From Takifugu bimaculatus (lineage: Eukaryota > Chordata > Actinopteri > Tetraodontiformes > Tetraodontidae): DNA of 64,000 nucleotides. Below the pieces are notes generated by a model. It searched no databases. It was given only the letters and a program-made list of their open reading frames with translations, and had not been told where the DNA came from. The translations under genes and the position numbers were made by a program. Positions within the stretch are counted from its first letter, which is position 1; each line of letters begins with the position of its first letter. Of the stretch, positions 37,501-49,283 are shown piece by piece. The stretch lies in assembly GCA_004026145.2 (NCBI GenBank), contig CP034995.1, positions 9,238,887 through 9,302,886 of the forward strand, written 5' to 3'.

Positions 37501-40500
37501 CGGCTGCGCCGATTACTCCCATTATCTCTGAAAATGCTCCTTATCAATGGCAGCTGCGTTATCGGCTCAATCTCTGAAGCGCCAATAGCTGAATTATAAC
37601 ACTGGTTTATTACATTCAAATCTCTCACCGTCTTCCTTTTCTTAATCTTATCTCTCGAAGACTGAAAGAGACTTTTAAAACTGCGTTTCAAAGGAAAAGC
37701 CTGTGGAGAAACGAACCCGATCCACATTCAGCTGAAAATACTAATCAGCCACTAATGATGAAGCAATAGTTCAATGGCACGAGTAACGAGGCAGTAATCT
37801 GAGGCCCGGCGAAGGCTGGCCGAGGGTTATCCCAACTGGCTCCTTCCTCCGTGTTAGCACCTCGCCTAGAGATTAAAAATGAATATTCATGGGCTGACAT
37901 TTCAGCCCTCTCCTCTTGGAGTCGGGCTGGTGGCTCTGCATTGCAATGGGCGGCAGCTCCGACATCGCTGCAAACACTTAAACTCAGCTTTTTGGGGAGG
38001 GTTTCAAGTTGAATTTTAGAAATAAAGTGCCAATTATCCCAGTAATTGGAAGTAACAAAGGCTGCTATCTGCACCTCCGTGGTTACGGCTTATCTTTAAA
38101 TCTCCAATTTAAGGGCTCTAATGACTTCAATTAATCAGGAACGAGGGGAAGGATTTGAGGGTCACAGCCTCCTGCCTGTGCGCCAACAGGAAATATGGAC
38201 TATAACAGGCTATTCATGGAAATAGCCGCTAATGCTCGGTCAGGAAATTTTCCAAATCGTTTTCTCCAAATCACAATGTGTCGGAATCAAAAGGTGCGCG
38301 TTGGACACAGACATTATAGAATTCATCTGAATTGCTCGGATGTCAACCAAAAAGCCCCTTAAAAACACCTTCAAATATGGACTATCCAATACTACCTACG
38401 TTCAATACTCCACAATAACAAAATAAACACATCCATTCGGCGGATAGCCAAAGAAATTCTGAGCAGACAGAGAAAAACAATGAATTCATGAAGAAACTGT
38501 TTCAGTTTGAGTGCAATATGGAAGGCAAATTGACCTCGCTTTGAATATTAAGGAACGGATCTATAGCGGCTGTTCTCTCCAGGAACAGTTTTGTTCATGT
38601 CGCGTGACCAATGGCGGGCTGGGATTTGTTTAAAGACCTCTGGCTCTGACTCGCTCCACATTCCACTTTATTAAAAGTTTTGCCTGTAATTACAAAAGCG
38701 ATATTTCAGAAAAGCCGGAACCTGTCGAAACTGCATTCCTCACAAAAACCTGGAGCCCGGAAGCTGCAGATCACATTCTGCTGGATGCAAAAACACGTCC
38801 CCTGACATTAAAATGTAATGACTTTGGTGATTCGCCGCCTTCACCTGTAGCATAAACATGAGGCTGATATTTGCACTCTTAAGGGAAATGTCAACACAAA
38901 TGTGGGCCAGGCTGCTGTGAACGGAGGGACGTCTTCGGCCTGACATTTCTGACGGCCACGTTTTCCAGGCATTTTATTAATTTACAGCTTCATCTAAACT
39001 TCAGAAGTGGTGCAAGTCACCAACGATTCAAATCAATTCAGAAGATTTACCCTTTATTAAAATTGAATTTGGTGGTGTTTGTAAGCTGGAAAAATAGGGA
39101 AAAATATCCTACTAAAGCCCCTGAAGTGCCACATCCAGAGAAGGATGCCATTTTCTTTTGTCTGACAGTGACAGAAGAGGTCAGACTTGATGACCAGAGC
39201 CTCAAATAGAGACGTTGCCTATGAGCCGGATGACCGAATCAGGTGCACTGAAACGTGCGCCGAGCTGTTTCCGAGCGGCTGGATGGGCCGAGATGTGCGT
39301 GAGTGCCAGGTGTGGACCGGGCCTCAGGCTAAACCTCTGTCTCCCAGCAGATCTCCGCTCAGCCTGACAGCTGGACAAGAGATTAAAAAAAGCTGAAGGA
39401 ATGGCGGCCACAGTGTGGGTTCACGTAAAAACGGAACCTGTTAGCTTCATCCCGCCATTCAAAAAAACAAACAAACTGGATAATATGACAATCAAATGAT
39501 GATTAGGGTATCTTGGAGAATAAGTGAATCAGCAAAGATAAAATGGTGCGGAGTAAAAAGCTTTGAGTTTGAACAGGGACCTTGTGGGGAAATGTTGAGT
39601 TTCTGACCCTTACAGGCATCATTAGTCAGGAACAACTCTGGGCAAATATTTGACTTTTCCTCGCTGAACACACGGAAATGATTAAAATACAACAAAATGT
39701 TCAAAAAGCTGAACATAAACTACCAGGGAAACCTAAAATCGTCCGAATGGGTACGTTAATTGCTTATTTGTTTTTGCTTTAAACTCACTCCCACCACTAA
39801 TATATTACTTTACAAAGTTCTGGTGGGGGTTCTGGTTGCAAACCTGTGCTATTTACACATCCAACACCTCCTGTTGCACTCCAAACACACCTGAGGGGGG
39901 TCTTACAACACTAAATGCTTATTTAATAGCAGCAGTACAAATAATAATCTCTGCAGCTCCTCTTAATAAGAGGAGCTTCCATAAAAGAGGAAGAAACAGC
40001 AACTCACATGACTGAACCTAATTCACTGTTCATACTTAAATATTTATAACAACAGTTTTAAATTTGATATGGCAATTAGGTATTGTCTGCAATGTTTATA
40101 TGGCAACAATGAAAACTTCAGAGAAATGGTTTTAATGATAGACGGAGACATGCAGATCCAAAATGAACTGAGTTTATGAACAAGTGATGATGATAATTAT
40201 CAGCAGTCATAAAACGTGGGCCGAAAATGTACATAAAGAAATACTGAAGAATGAGTGAAGCTTGATAACAGCAATGGAATAAATATAAAGAATAAAGAGA
40301 AACTTCCCCCAGAAATAAATGGGCTTTGACATAAAAATAAGTAAAGAGCTTTTAAATCTCTGCTTAATAACAGTGGGGTGGAACGCCTGAGGGGACATCA
40401 CACCTGAACAGGAACACGTTCCTGCATCTGTAAAAGCTCGTTTTTACTAACACGTGAACGTTACATCCAGTCAGTGACAAAATGCTTAAAGTTGTTTTTG

Positions 40501-43500
40501 GGGATTTCCATCTGTGATTCATTGTACACAAAATGTTTCTACTCCCAAAGTAATATTAGAGGCATCTGGAGCCTTAACGCGGCAGATGTTTAACACGTAA
40601 TTTTCCCAAAGACTGATGAGCACATTTTACTTTATTTGCTTTGCTTTTATGGCAAAACATTTATCGGCTTCTTTCCCTTTTATTCCGACGCACATATTTC
40701 CCTTAAAGAATAATGTGGAAAGTCTGTTCACAGACAGATTAACATTAAATTTCCATTCCATGGTCCCATTTAAGGCAAGCTGCACTAAATTTATGTACCT
40801 CAAGGAATCCGTTCGTACAGGAGAATGTTTGATATTTTCCAGGGCGGCGTGAAAACGTGTGCAAAAAAAACTTTTCCAAACTTTACAAATCCCAGTAGAC
40901 ACCAGTAGTGTTCCTCCATCCCAAATTTCAGATTTTGACTGAACGTGATTGTTTTTTTAAAAATCCTTTGTAATCTCCGCTACTCATACCCTCACATCGG
41001 CGTAAAAAACACATACAAACCTACGATCATAGTTAAAACTCTTTAGAAATATTAGAACGAGGATATCTCCAAACAAGGCTTTCTTGGGCATGTCAACCAA
41101 GTCCCTGCTGTTGTCAAAGCAACCTGCCAGACACACACGGTGCCCGTTTTCCCTCCACGTTTCTGCTGAAACCCAAGACAAAGACATGGGAACTCGTGTC
41201 TCTTTGTACCAAAACAACCCCCCGAAGGCCTAATCGCAGCACGTCTGAAACATGACAGCTATGCAGCTCTTTGCACCAGCTCTTTTTATAGACCTGATTG
41301 TCTAACGTCCCGTCTCACCCCTCCCCTGATAGCCCCACGTCTTTCTTCACGCTGTCTCACCACTATCTCCGTCTCTCGGTGTCACGCACTCCATCATCCC
41401 AACCTGCTTTATTTACCGCCGTCCCGCCTCCCTTTACTATGCGAGGCAGATGAGACACGGTCTCCTCGAAACAATGCCCCCCCTGTGTTGGCGTTCCTGT
41501 TTACCTGTCTGCAGACAGCCCTCAGCCCTTCGCAGGGGGAAGCTAAAAACCTAAACAGCTTCCATTTACAGGGCTGCTATTGTTCCTGTCTGCATACCTG
41601 AGCATCAATCTGACACTTCCTTAGCGCTAAATTCCAAACATTTATGTAAAAATATACACGGTAGATTTCTCTGGCGCGGACGCATGACTTCTTCATCCGC
41701 TTCGTCTTTACAGCTTTGGCTCAAAGCCAGAATTCTGGAGGAACCCATCAGTTTTCCGGGCATCTTTTTTGCCTGTTTCAAAGCCATTTTGTCAGTATAA
41801 ACTGAAGTCTGATTTCTCCTTTAGGGGTGCGGATGCATGCAAATTAATAAGCTCCACTTTAATCTGTCAGTTTCAGTTTATATTGGAGAGTCAACCCGAA
41901 AAGTAAATACTCACTGGCTGAATATGCAATGAGTGCTGCAAGCACGCATTTAGCAGCAGCAACCGTTAAAGATTACTTTTCTAATAATACTGCAGGTATG
42001 GAAGCAGTTACACGGGTTCAACACAGGTGTAAGTCTGGGCGTTTGTACGTGTTGTAGGTTTAAACAGATAAAAAAGCCCACACATCACAGTTCCAGGTAT
42101 TACATGCTTTTGGTTTCTGCTCCTCCTTAATTACACGGGAGCGAAAATGCCTGGAACTGAGCTGATGCTGCGGGAGTAGCATTCAGCAGCACCGTTCATC
42201 ACACCGAGTGTGGCCTAAAGTGGGACACCTCGGATTTAGACCGTCTACTTTCCTCGCTCTCGGAATAACCGTGCTGCCCGAATCGTGGAGAGCACTTGTG
42301 CGCGGATGTCGGTGATTTTCTCTGAACAGAAACGGAATATTAAGTCGCACTCTAGCGTGGAACGAGTCCACGCGTCGGGGAAAACTGGGAGGTGGTTTCG
42401 GTGCGTCAACTGTAATCCAGCGCGCTGTACTTGAAATGGAAGCACGGCCGTTTCGGAAGTTTAAAAGGCTGCATTTCACTTCTATTGCAGACACGATCGC
42501 CACTAATTCATGAGCTCTTAACCTGCTGTGTGAACAATATAAGACTTTTGAAAAACACCTACGAGCATTTTGAACTGAGATGATTGCTTAAAACTTACAA
42601 TACACCAAAAAAAGGTTACAATGAAACACTCTGTTGGCACTTTTTATGCTGCTTAGGTGCCGTAAAGCCAAACTTGATGCATTGGTACATAAACTGAAAA
42701 GAAAAAAACATTTTGGGAAAAAAGGGAAACAGCAGATGGATAAAGAGTGAAATGAAGCCAGAGGGTGTAATGATGCCTTCAGGCCAAAGCCAAAAATGAT
42801 TCCAGTAACACACTTAGAGGCAAAACTCACACAAACCCTTTAGAAACCTGTGTGACACCGGCGTCGCCGTCACGGTCTGAAAATAACCTGGTAAAGCTCA
42901 CTGATCCACTGCTAAAAGGTGTCCTTGCAAATATCTATGGGAGGAATATATTACCGTTACCGTCGCGTTGCCATGGAGTGAAGCTGCTGTCGAGACAGCA
43001 ATACGGCGGCGTGATAGAAGCATGCACTTGTGGGAGTTTATGAGACCAGAACTGTGCATATTTGTCCCAGTTTTTCTGCATCCCATGAAGGGTTTTTATA
43101 TAGATTATTATATCAGGCGAACATGGAATTGAATCCCCAACATGTGATGTTCTGAGAATGTCCCATTTCTCTATCACAGTGGAGCAAAACAACAGCGGTA
43201 AAAGGTTCAGCAGCAATCATCTGTTCACTGGTGATTATCACCGCGCCTGCGTTGAGTCACGCTGCTGTTGTTTTTTTCCCTCTCCACTAAAATTTTACAG
43301 AAGACGCAAAGGTTGATTTTAGCTGTGACTCTCATAATTGTAACCATGGGAGTAATGGAAAAGAGCCATTTACGGGAAGACTTTGACAGGTTCTTTTCTG
43401 TCTAGTTATTTCTTCAGGCGGCCGTCAAAAGGGAAAAGGAGGTGAAAAAGGACATTAACATAAAAAAGGATGAAAATAACATGCTTCCCAACACTAACAT

Positions 43501-46500
43501 TACTACTTATTATAGTAAGAATTTTAAAAAATAATATGCAACAGCGCATGCGTTCAACACCATACAGGTCAGGAGTCAGCAACCCTTTTACAGGATCTTT
43601 ACAGCTCCTGCTGCGATCAGCATCCATCCCATGGATGTCCGTTTGTCTCATCGGCGTCTGCATATTCTATTTCTGTCACAGACCTGCCTGTACCTCGCAG
43701 CATAAAGAAGCTAATGCATCAAGACGTGCTCTTCATAATTCATCATCACAGAGAAGCTCACAAACAGGAAGCTCGGCGCTGTCTCGGTAACTGCTGGGGT
43801 TCTTTTGTTGGGGAGGGGAACGGGCCACAGAAGTCAGGCTTTTTCATTAATGTAAATGATTCCACAGTCCTCCTGCTTGTTTTCTATAAGTGGATGAAAA
43901 GGAATCAGAGGCCGAGGATCTGTGTGGAGCCACGACACAGGACGTAGAATATTTATGAATGAGGGATTTTAAAATCAATTTAAATTAAGTGCAAAAGGGG
44001 TAAAATGAGAATAGGTGGGTGCTAGAGAGAGTCAAGGGTCATGACTTTACCTTCGGTGGGGTTGATGGCCTCTGGTAAACCGTCCCACGGGAGAGTCCAG
44101 TCGGGGCGAGGATGAGGAGCAAAGACCGCCTCGATACCATTTTCCTGCATGCCAAAACACCACGAAAACCCAGATTACCATGGAAATGTAGTAAACAGGG
44201 ATTGTGGAGAGAAAAGGCAGAGATGAAGAGAATTAGCCTTGTTCATGACCTTCCCTACATATTTCTCATCGATCTACAGCTGAAATAAACAGCCTTGGTT
44301 TTTTTCTTCAAACTTGGCCTAAAGGACAAAGGATTTGTGGGATATGATTGAGTCCGTTTCAATCGGACCCACTCTGGATGATGGCCACAACCTGATGCTG
44401 AGACAAGGTGCAAGTAGGCAGAGTAACAGAAGAGAGGAACAGAATTTAGAGAAAAATGCTCACATAAGAAAAAATGGGTTAATATTTGAGTTTAGAATTC
44501 ATAGCCTCTGGATCAGACATTAAAAAACAAAACTGATTTGGAGCAGCTCTGTTGACACAGGAAAGTCTGGACACATCTGGCATCCTGCCTGCAGTGCAAG
44601 AAAATCTCAATTGCTGCATTTCAGTTGGAATTAGAAATAAATAAGTACTTGTTATTTTAGCCCAAACTCACCAATCTATTCAGATGCAAGGATGGTGGAA
44701 TAACAACAGCTTTATTCGTGCAAATCCACATGTTTTATTCTGAATTCTGAAGCTCTTAAGCTGGATATTATTTAAAGCTTGATATATCAGCTGATATATC
44801 AGGTTATGAGTTTCATCCTCCGCTTTGAAATAAAAGAATTAACTTCATTTTAGCTGCTTTGCACATTTAGCTAGTTGGACAATTCACGACTTAGCGCACT
44901 GATGTATTACCCGCTGTCAGTTGTGCGCTCAATGACAAAATGATCAATTTGTGAGAAATAACAGTCAGATTCTGCTGCAGGATCTGAAAGGGGGGTTGTA
45001 GGGCCACTTCTGTGTACACGTGAATGGTGCTTTGCACCTCCACAGCTCACTGCACAGCCAGTGTCAATGGGCTCCATCACAGTTTGTTAACTGAAGTGAA
45101 ACACAGGGGGAGTTAATAAGCCACGGGAGCTGTGGAACGGGCTGGGAGTGGGAAAAAAAACCCCGGCGCCTCCGATAAGCTGCGGCTCTAAACTGTGCAG
45201 GGAGGTGAAACATTCTTAAAAATTCAACCATTAACTGCCTCACTCTGACCCTGATGCTAACCCCACAGTACCTTACCCTAAACCAAGTTTTAGCTCTCGC
45301 TTTGTAAAAGGTAAGGATAAAAAAACCTCCTCAAAATGTCCAAATGAAGTGATTTGAAGGGCAGATTTATCCTCAAGAGAGCAACACATCCAGGCACATG
45401 CACTTGGCTAAGACAGCACAACAGCTGCAGTGTAGACATGATGATGGCGACAGGCAGCCCTCCTTTAATCCCTCTAGGCAGGGCAAAGAATGGTAGCCAT
45501 TGTATGCTTTGTGTAATTGCATGTACACACATTCTTCACAGTTTAAATGTCTCACTTCAACCTGCCGTGAAAACATGCGTCCGTGTCCAACCGACTTTGT
45601 ATTCAATGTCCATCCCACCCGGCACCCTTCAACCCCACCCTCGTCCTCTCTTCCTGTCCATGCTTCCCATCGCCACTGATATTGAGTCTAAGCCAGCCAG
45701 AAATCACAGAAATGTCTCAGCAAAGAAAAAAAGAGCAACAAGGCCAAGAAAAAAGTCTGAAGATTCTACAGTGAGTGGTTAGTCAGCCTTAAGAGGGTTT
45801 TCATAGAAAGCTATATCAAATTATTTCCTGGAAGCTAGGCCACAGAAATCTGCGAGGGCAATATTTAGTGCACTAAAGAGCTAAAAACAAGAGAAATATG
45901 TGTGAAAATCTTTGTCTTGCCCTTTTTTCCTGAGGGAGCGGTGTTGCATGGACACATTATGCTAATGCAGTGTGTTCCTGCTCCACACTATTTTCAGCTA
46001 TTACCCAAACTACTTGGTTTGGCTATAAAAATGTTATACGTCACTAAATTCAATGCTTTTATTGCACCTACAACTCGCATTATAACATCTGCAAAAAAGC
46101 AATCGACTACAGGCATCGACTGACCATTACTGAATTGTGCTTTTTAACAACTTGATGTGAAGAAATAAAATGATAGTCCCATACATGGGGATAATTCTTT
46201 AAAGAAATGTTTCTAGATGTTTCCAAATTGGCCTTACAAACCACTTCTGTGAGAAGAATCACGTGTGCAGACAGGCCATCTCTGCCCAACAGGTTATGCT
46301 TGTTAATTGTGCTAGAAGAAAAAAAAATCCACACTCGTAAACAAAAAAAGAAATCATCCTGAAACCAAAACACCAGCTACATTCTTGGAGGCACAATTAG
46401 CAAGAACTTGAGTGTTTGAAATTACAGGGATAACCATTAACAACCAGTTAGGGGCTGACAAAAGACACTTGGAAACTTGAAGCCTGCATCTGTGTGTTAA

Positions 46501-49283
46501 AGAAAATATGTCTGGACACCAGAGAGATGTGGAGCACTAGACACAAAGGAGGAAAGGTAATTATTTACTTTAAGTTTAGTCATGGTGGGCCTGGGTCCAC
46601 CAACAAAGGCGGGCTGCGTCAACATCCCATGGCCTTCGTTCTCCTCCACTTGGCTAGTGGGGTTGTCCTCTGTTGGCGACACTGGGGAGTCATTAATGGG
46701 CGCGTGGGGGCTGGAGAAAGCCATACCGCAGGCTTTGGCTGCCCGCAGGACCCCGGGTACTTCCTGAACATTGGCGTACCACCGTAGAAGGTGAGGGAGT
46801 TGAAGCAGAGCACTCGCCTCACAGGCTTGGAGGGAACACTATCAAAGAGAAGAAATGGGGGGGGGAGGACAAGAGAAAAACAGGGATATATTGATTAAGT
46901 GACTCATCTGGCCTGTCATCTCCACTGGGGCGAGAAGTCAGGTTCCAACACAATTCACTGACTACGCAGCTGGACAGACAGGAGGGGGCCGGCAGGAGAA
47001 ACACATCAAAACTTTGATGGCAGGAGGGAAGAATGAAGTCAAAGACAGTAATGAAGAGCAGTTTAAGTGCATGCGTGTGTGTGTGAGGGTGTGTGGAGGA
47101 CAGGAGAAGGGCAGAAGGACACAGACAGACAGTAGGGGGGACTCCGTTGGGCCCTCACAGTCACGTGCAATGTGGCTGGAGATGGCCGTTAACAGGAGAC
47201 ACGCTAGGCTGAGTGTGAAACTGGAAACCAGTGGAGCACAGCTGACTGCTGTGAGAACTTCAGTTTGTTCCCACCGTCCAGGAATAAGAGGGCGGCAGCA
47301 GGGTGAGCTGGAGGCTGAGACCCACTTCACTTCCCAATCAATAATGATGTGTGATTGAACAAAACAAGCGCTGTGCTCTCTGCAGACCACTCTGGACAGC
47401 TGCTGCCAAGTATGCACCAGTTACACAACCAGAATGTCTGCAGAACTCTTACTGCAGTTTCCTTTTGGGTTACAAGTTTTCGAGTCTCGATTTGTCCCAG
47501 GGATGAAAATGTTCCCAAACCTAAGTCATCCCTCCCCTAAACGGTGTTATCGCTCTTTACCAGGTGGCTCTGGCACATCTGTGAGAGCAAAACCTGTGCC
47601 AGCTCTGATGTGGAAAGTTTTCTTATTTGAAAATTGTTGCCAGGATGGATATGAAAGGAGACGTGTGCAGCATGTTCACCCTGATCAAAGAATTGAAGCT
47701 TAAATCACGCATTTGACAGGCAATCATAATAAAGATGCTACATATGTAGAGTGATGGGGTTTTGAAGTCACATGTATCAGTTCCATGAACAAAAACACGC
47801 ATTGTTTTGGTGGAATTGTCAGGAATTAGCTGAAAATCGGTGGTGTCTCAGTCTGGGGGCTGAGAAGCAGAGGGTTCTCGGTTCAAGCCCCGGTGGGGAC
47901 AAAATATTGGAGGTGTTCTGGTAGTAAGGGAAGGTGCTAGACCACCTTCCAATCATTGCAGAGGTGCCCTTCAGCAAGGTACCAAACCCACAAATGCTTC
48001 GACCACATGACAGTGAAAGGGCAAAAGCGGTTTACGAAGTCTTTCGGTATTAGGTCATGAGGTGGGAGCAGGATGAGATGGGCTCTTACCAGGTACAGGT
48101 AGATGCAAGGCAGCAGCACCACGTCAGTCAGCGTGAAGTACAGACCCTCAGCAAACACGTGCTCCAGAGGCGGCAACTCGGTGGTCTTCACTTTCCTGAT
48201 CTCAGAGTTCTCCCTGGTGGCCGCGGAGGGAACTGAATCCACCGACAGCTTGGACAGAGCTGCCCTGAGCTCCAGAGATGATTGTTCAGAGTCCAGGCTC
48301 CTTTTGCTTTGTCTCTGCTCTTTGAGCTTCTGTCTCCGGATCTTGTCGTCATTGTGGACCTTGACGGGCTCGCCAAGCCTGCGCTCCAGCGTGAGGATGG
48401 ACGGTGGAGGCTGCTTCTGTAGACTCGTGGGGGTTTTCAGGTGCGCTTCAACAGCAGATGGAATATCAATTTCACAGAGCCTGGTCCATTTGCTCACCTG
48501 CGCAGGAGGGGGGAAAAATATCAAAACGACTTATTTTTTTAATTGAAGGTTACATTTAAATATACTTAAAAACTGTCATTTGGTTCACATGAAAGTACAG
48601 AAAATAGAGTTCATATATTACCACAAAAACAGTCCTATATATTTGAAGTATATTGTATCATTTAAATTCCAATAACCTGTAAAGAACACTAATACAATAG
48701 TAGAAGTAGAAGTACAATAAGTCTCCATAAATTCCTGTGATTATGACTGAATTATTCACACAATTAAATAGAATCTTAGTGTCCAACAACCACTGGGATC
48801 AACTTGCCACACATTTGAACTTTCATCATCATGCACGACAAATACAGACATATCTGTCTTCTACAAACCTCGGCACAAGCCTTTAAACACGTCTTCTTGA
48901 AGCCCAGCAGAGCCATCACATCCTTTCTAGAAGGGTCAGCCTCCAAGGTTTTGCTTATGATGTGTCTAAGGACCACAGCAAGCCCTGCTCTGCACAGACT
49001 CCCAGTCTCGTCCAGGACAGCAGGCAGACGACAGGCTCTCACTAAGAGAGGCAGATCTTCGAATTGAATGTCAGACACATCCAGAGCTGCTGGCACATGA
49101 CTTTTCAGAGGCTGGGAGCCCCCTTCCTTTGAGGAGACCAGAAATACTTTGAAGGATTTGCACTCGCAGTAGGACAGCAGGAATAAAGCGATGGACGTAT
49201 GCAGGGGGAAGATGCGGCTCATCATCTTGGAAGCCAACCTGCAGATAGAGGCTAGGGTGCTGCTTTACCTCTGTAGCTGTCAT
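21563..49283 (-). CDS. gstcd: GSTCD: GST C-terminal-domain and methyltransferase-domain protein
   Basis: Eleven coding exons: 49283-48869, 48497-48090, 46838-46569, 44144-44051, 30807-30692, 30585-30541, 30361-30232, 26225-26092, 24677-24647, 22775-22706 and 21747-21563. Joined they give about 631 aa, close to the 633 aa of the human protein. The N-terminal half carries the glutathione-S-transferase-like part (LLGFKKTCLKACAEV; PLEHVFAEGLYFTLTDVVLLP). The C-terminal half is a putative SAM-dependent methyltransferase: motif I VDFCSGTGHVGIALAH (about 427-442), acidic motif LIENKE, then HACGVATD and SPCCYGF. Its substrate is not established. Human variation at this locus is associated with lung function (established literature). 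Exon 30361-30232 is 130 bases where 129 is needed, so the frame breaks near 30354. A similar shift is possible near 49216, unless translation starts at the downstream ATG (49225). The gene is divergent to ints12 and upstream of npnt on the same strand. Confidence 0.94.
22706..22775 (-). CDS. gstcd: gstcd coding exon 10
   Basis: 70 bases encoding EHMILCRFADQTAVQLPPER then RLIG, nearly identical to the human protein. Acceptor TTTCAG, donor GTAGGA, phase 0 to 1. Confidence 0.93.
23901..24240. repeat. Possible non-autonomous DNA transposon (MITE-like)
   Basis: The segment opens with CACTTTCACACCAGAGCTGT and has internally repeated GAACTCTG/GGTGCG-type words and a GAACCAAA motif, a pattern I associate with dispersed short elements of fish genomes. 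Terminal inverted repeats and target-site duplications could not be fixed by eye. Confidence 0.3.
24647..24677 (-). CDS. gstcd: gstcd coding exon 9 (31-base exon)
   Basis: A 31-base exon (acceptor TTGCAG, donor GTAGGC) encoding KRFQGTLTYK. Its phases (2 in, 0 out) fit exons 8 and 10, and the residues match human EQFKKTLSYK. Confidence 0.85.
24873..24904 (+). other. G-quadruplex-prone tract in a gstcd intron
   Basis: Four uninterrupted G runs (8, 7, 7 and 4 bases) separated by one to three bases, on the strand opposite to the gstcd transcript. This meets the usual G3+N1-7 pattern for a G-quadruplex. Confidence 0.5.
25031..25074. repeat. CA-rich microsatellite
   Basis: About 44 bases of imperfect (CA)n with CG interruptions, inside a gstcd intron. 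Confidence 0.85.
26092..26225 (-). CDS. gstcd: gstcd coding exon 8
   Basis: 134 bases, phase 0 to 2. Encodes VALHACGVATDMVMEHCVQA and FVVSPCCYGFIQNAVKFTFP, the most conserved methyltransferase block of the family, with the HACG and SPCCYG signatures intact. Confidence 0.94.
30232..30361 (-). CDS. gstcd: gstcd coding exon 7, with an apparent 1-base insertion
   Basis: Encodes LIENKEESLLRAQSRGSELG and LKNIGFIQANLDYFTGAFHVG. The exon is 130 bases. Both flanking exons require phase 0 at this junction pair, which needs 129. The reading frame from the acceptor gives QVSPHRE instead of QVSLIENKE, so one C of CC at 30354-30355 (minus strand) is surplus. Confidence 0.88.
30541..30585 (-). CDS. gstcd: gstcd coding exon 6 (45-base exon, motif I)
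   Basis: A 45-base exon between CCCACAG and GTGGAG encoding GHVGIALAHALPECQ, the glycine loop and following helix of the SAM-binding motif. Without it the methyltransferase fold would lack its cofactor loop. Confidence 0.88.
30692..30807 (-). CDS. gstcd: gstcd coding exon 5 (start of methyltransferase domain)
   Basis: 116 bases, phase 1 to 0. Encodes MSDVRTVRKRQQLNNLVAMV and ARPSNTVVDFCSGT, the helix before and the first half of the SAM-binding motif I. It follows a 13.2 kb intron. Confidence 0.92.
30808..44050. other. gstcd intron 4, 13.2 kb
   Basis: The largest intron in the window. Contains a GT microsatellite (31543-31585), a G12 run (near 34880) and C-rich stretches, but little recognisable transposon sequence. 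No exon or RNA gene could be supported. The 98-codon open frame at 33620-33916 has no splice logic or homology I recognise. Confidence 0.6.
31543..31585. repeat. GT microsatellite
   Basis: About 20 near-perfect TG units, in intron 4 of gstcd. Confidence 0.9.
44051..44144 (-). CDS. gstcd: gstcd coding exon 4
   Basis: 94 bases, phase 0 to 1. Encodes ENGIEAVFAPHPRPDWTLPW then DGLPEAINPTE, matching human GIEVMFSPHPCPTWTLDW. Acceptor ATGCAG, donor GTAAAG. Confidence 0.9.
44780..44801. repeat. Perfect 22-base palindrome
   Basis: TGATATATCAG joined directly to its reverse complement, with no loop, in gstcd intron 3. Confidence 0.85.
45228..45300 (+). repeat. Dispersed repeat with telomere-like core, copy 2 (fragment)
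   Basis: A short run of CTGACCC/TGCTAACCCC/CTTACCCTAAACC words that matches the core of the longer copy at 54535-54780 but lacks its flanks. Confidence 0.3.
46569..46838 (-). CDS. gstcd: gstcd coding exon 3
   Basis: 270 bases, phase 0 to 0. Encodes LPHLLRWYANVQEVPGVLRA (end of the GST-like fold), a variable acidic linker, then FVGGPRPTMTKLK, which matches the human FIGGPRPTMAKL. Acceptor GATAG, donor GTAAAT. Confidence 0.9.
47838..48040 (+). mobile_element. tRNA-derived SINE relic
   Basis: An A-box-like word (TGGTGTCTCAGTCTGG, about 47841-47856) and a B-box-like word (GGTTCAAGCCC, about 47880-47890) are spaced as in a tRNA promoter. They are followed by GAGGTGCCCTTCAGCAAGGT, a phrase shared by many fish SINEs. 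It cannot be a working tRNA gene, as the anticodon and acceptor stems do not form. It sits in the intron about 50 bases from gstcd exon 2. Confidence 0.65.
48090..48497 (-). CDS. gstcd: gstcd coding exon 2
   Basis: 408 bases, phase 0 to 0. Encodes VSKWTRLCEIDIPSAVEAHL, a Lys/Arg-rich linker (KIRRQKLKEQRQSKRS) and ELPPLEHVFAEGLYFTLTDV, the conserved GST C-terminal helix region. Intact frame. A SINE relic lies about 50 bases past its donor. Confidence 0.93.
48869..49283 (-). CDS. gstcd: gstcd coding exon 1 (GST-like N terminus)
   Basis: Encodes RIFPLHTSIALFLLSYCECK through CRAGLAVVLRHIISKTLEAD and LLGFKKTCLKACAE, ending before a GTTTGT donor. The chosen start at 49283 gives MTATEVKQHPSLYLQVGFQDDE, which resembles the human N terminus (EEYLYLDF..) but lies one frame away from RIFPLHTS. 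Removing one base of the GG pair at 49216-49217 joins them. The alternative is a start at ATG 49225 (MMSRIFPLHTS) with no frameshift. Confidence 0.85.

Larger units (their letters stand above)
44145..48089. other. gstcd introns 2 and 3 (non-exon parts)
   Basis: Non-coding apart from exon 46569-46838. Holds a perfect 22-base palindrome (44780-44801), a dispersed-repeat fragment (45228-45300) and a tRNA-derived SINE relic (47838-48040). Nothing else is supported. Confidence 0.6.

Noticed and set aside
47838..47895. tRNA gene
   Set aside because: A and B boxes are recognisable but the cloverleaf stems do not form. It fits a SINE head.
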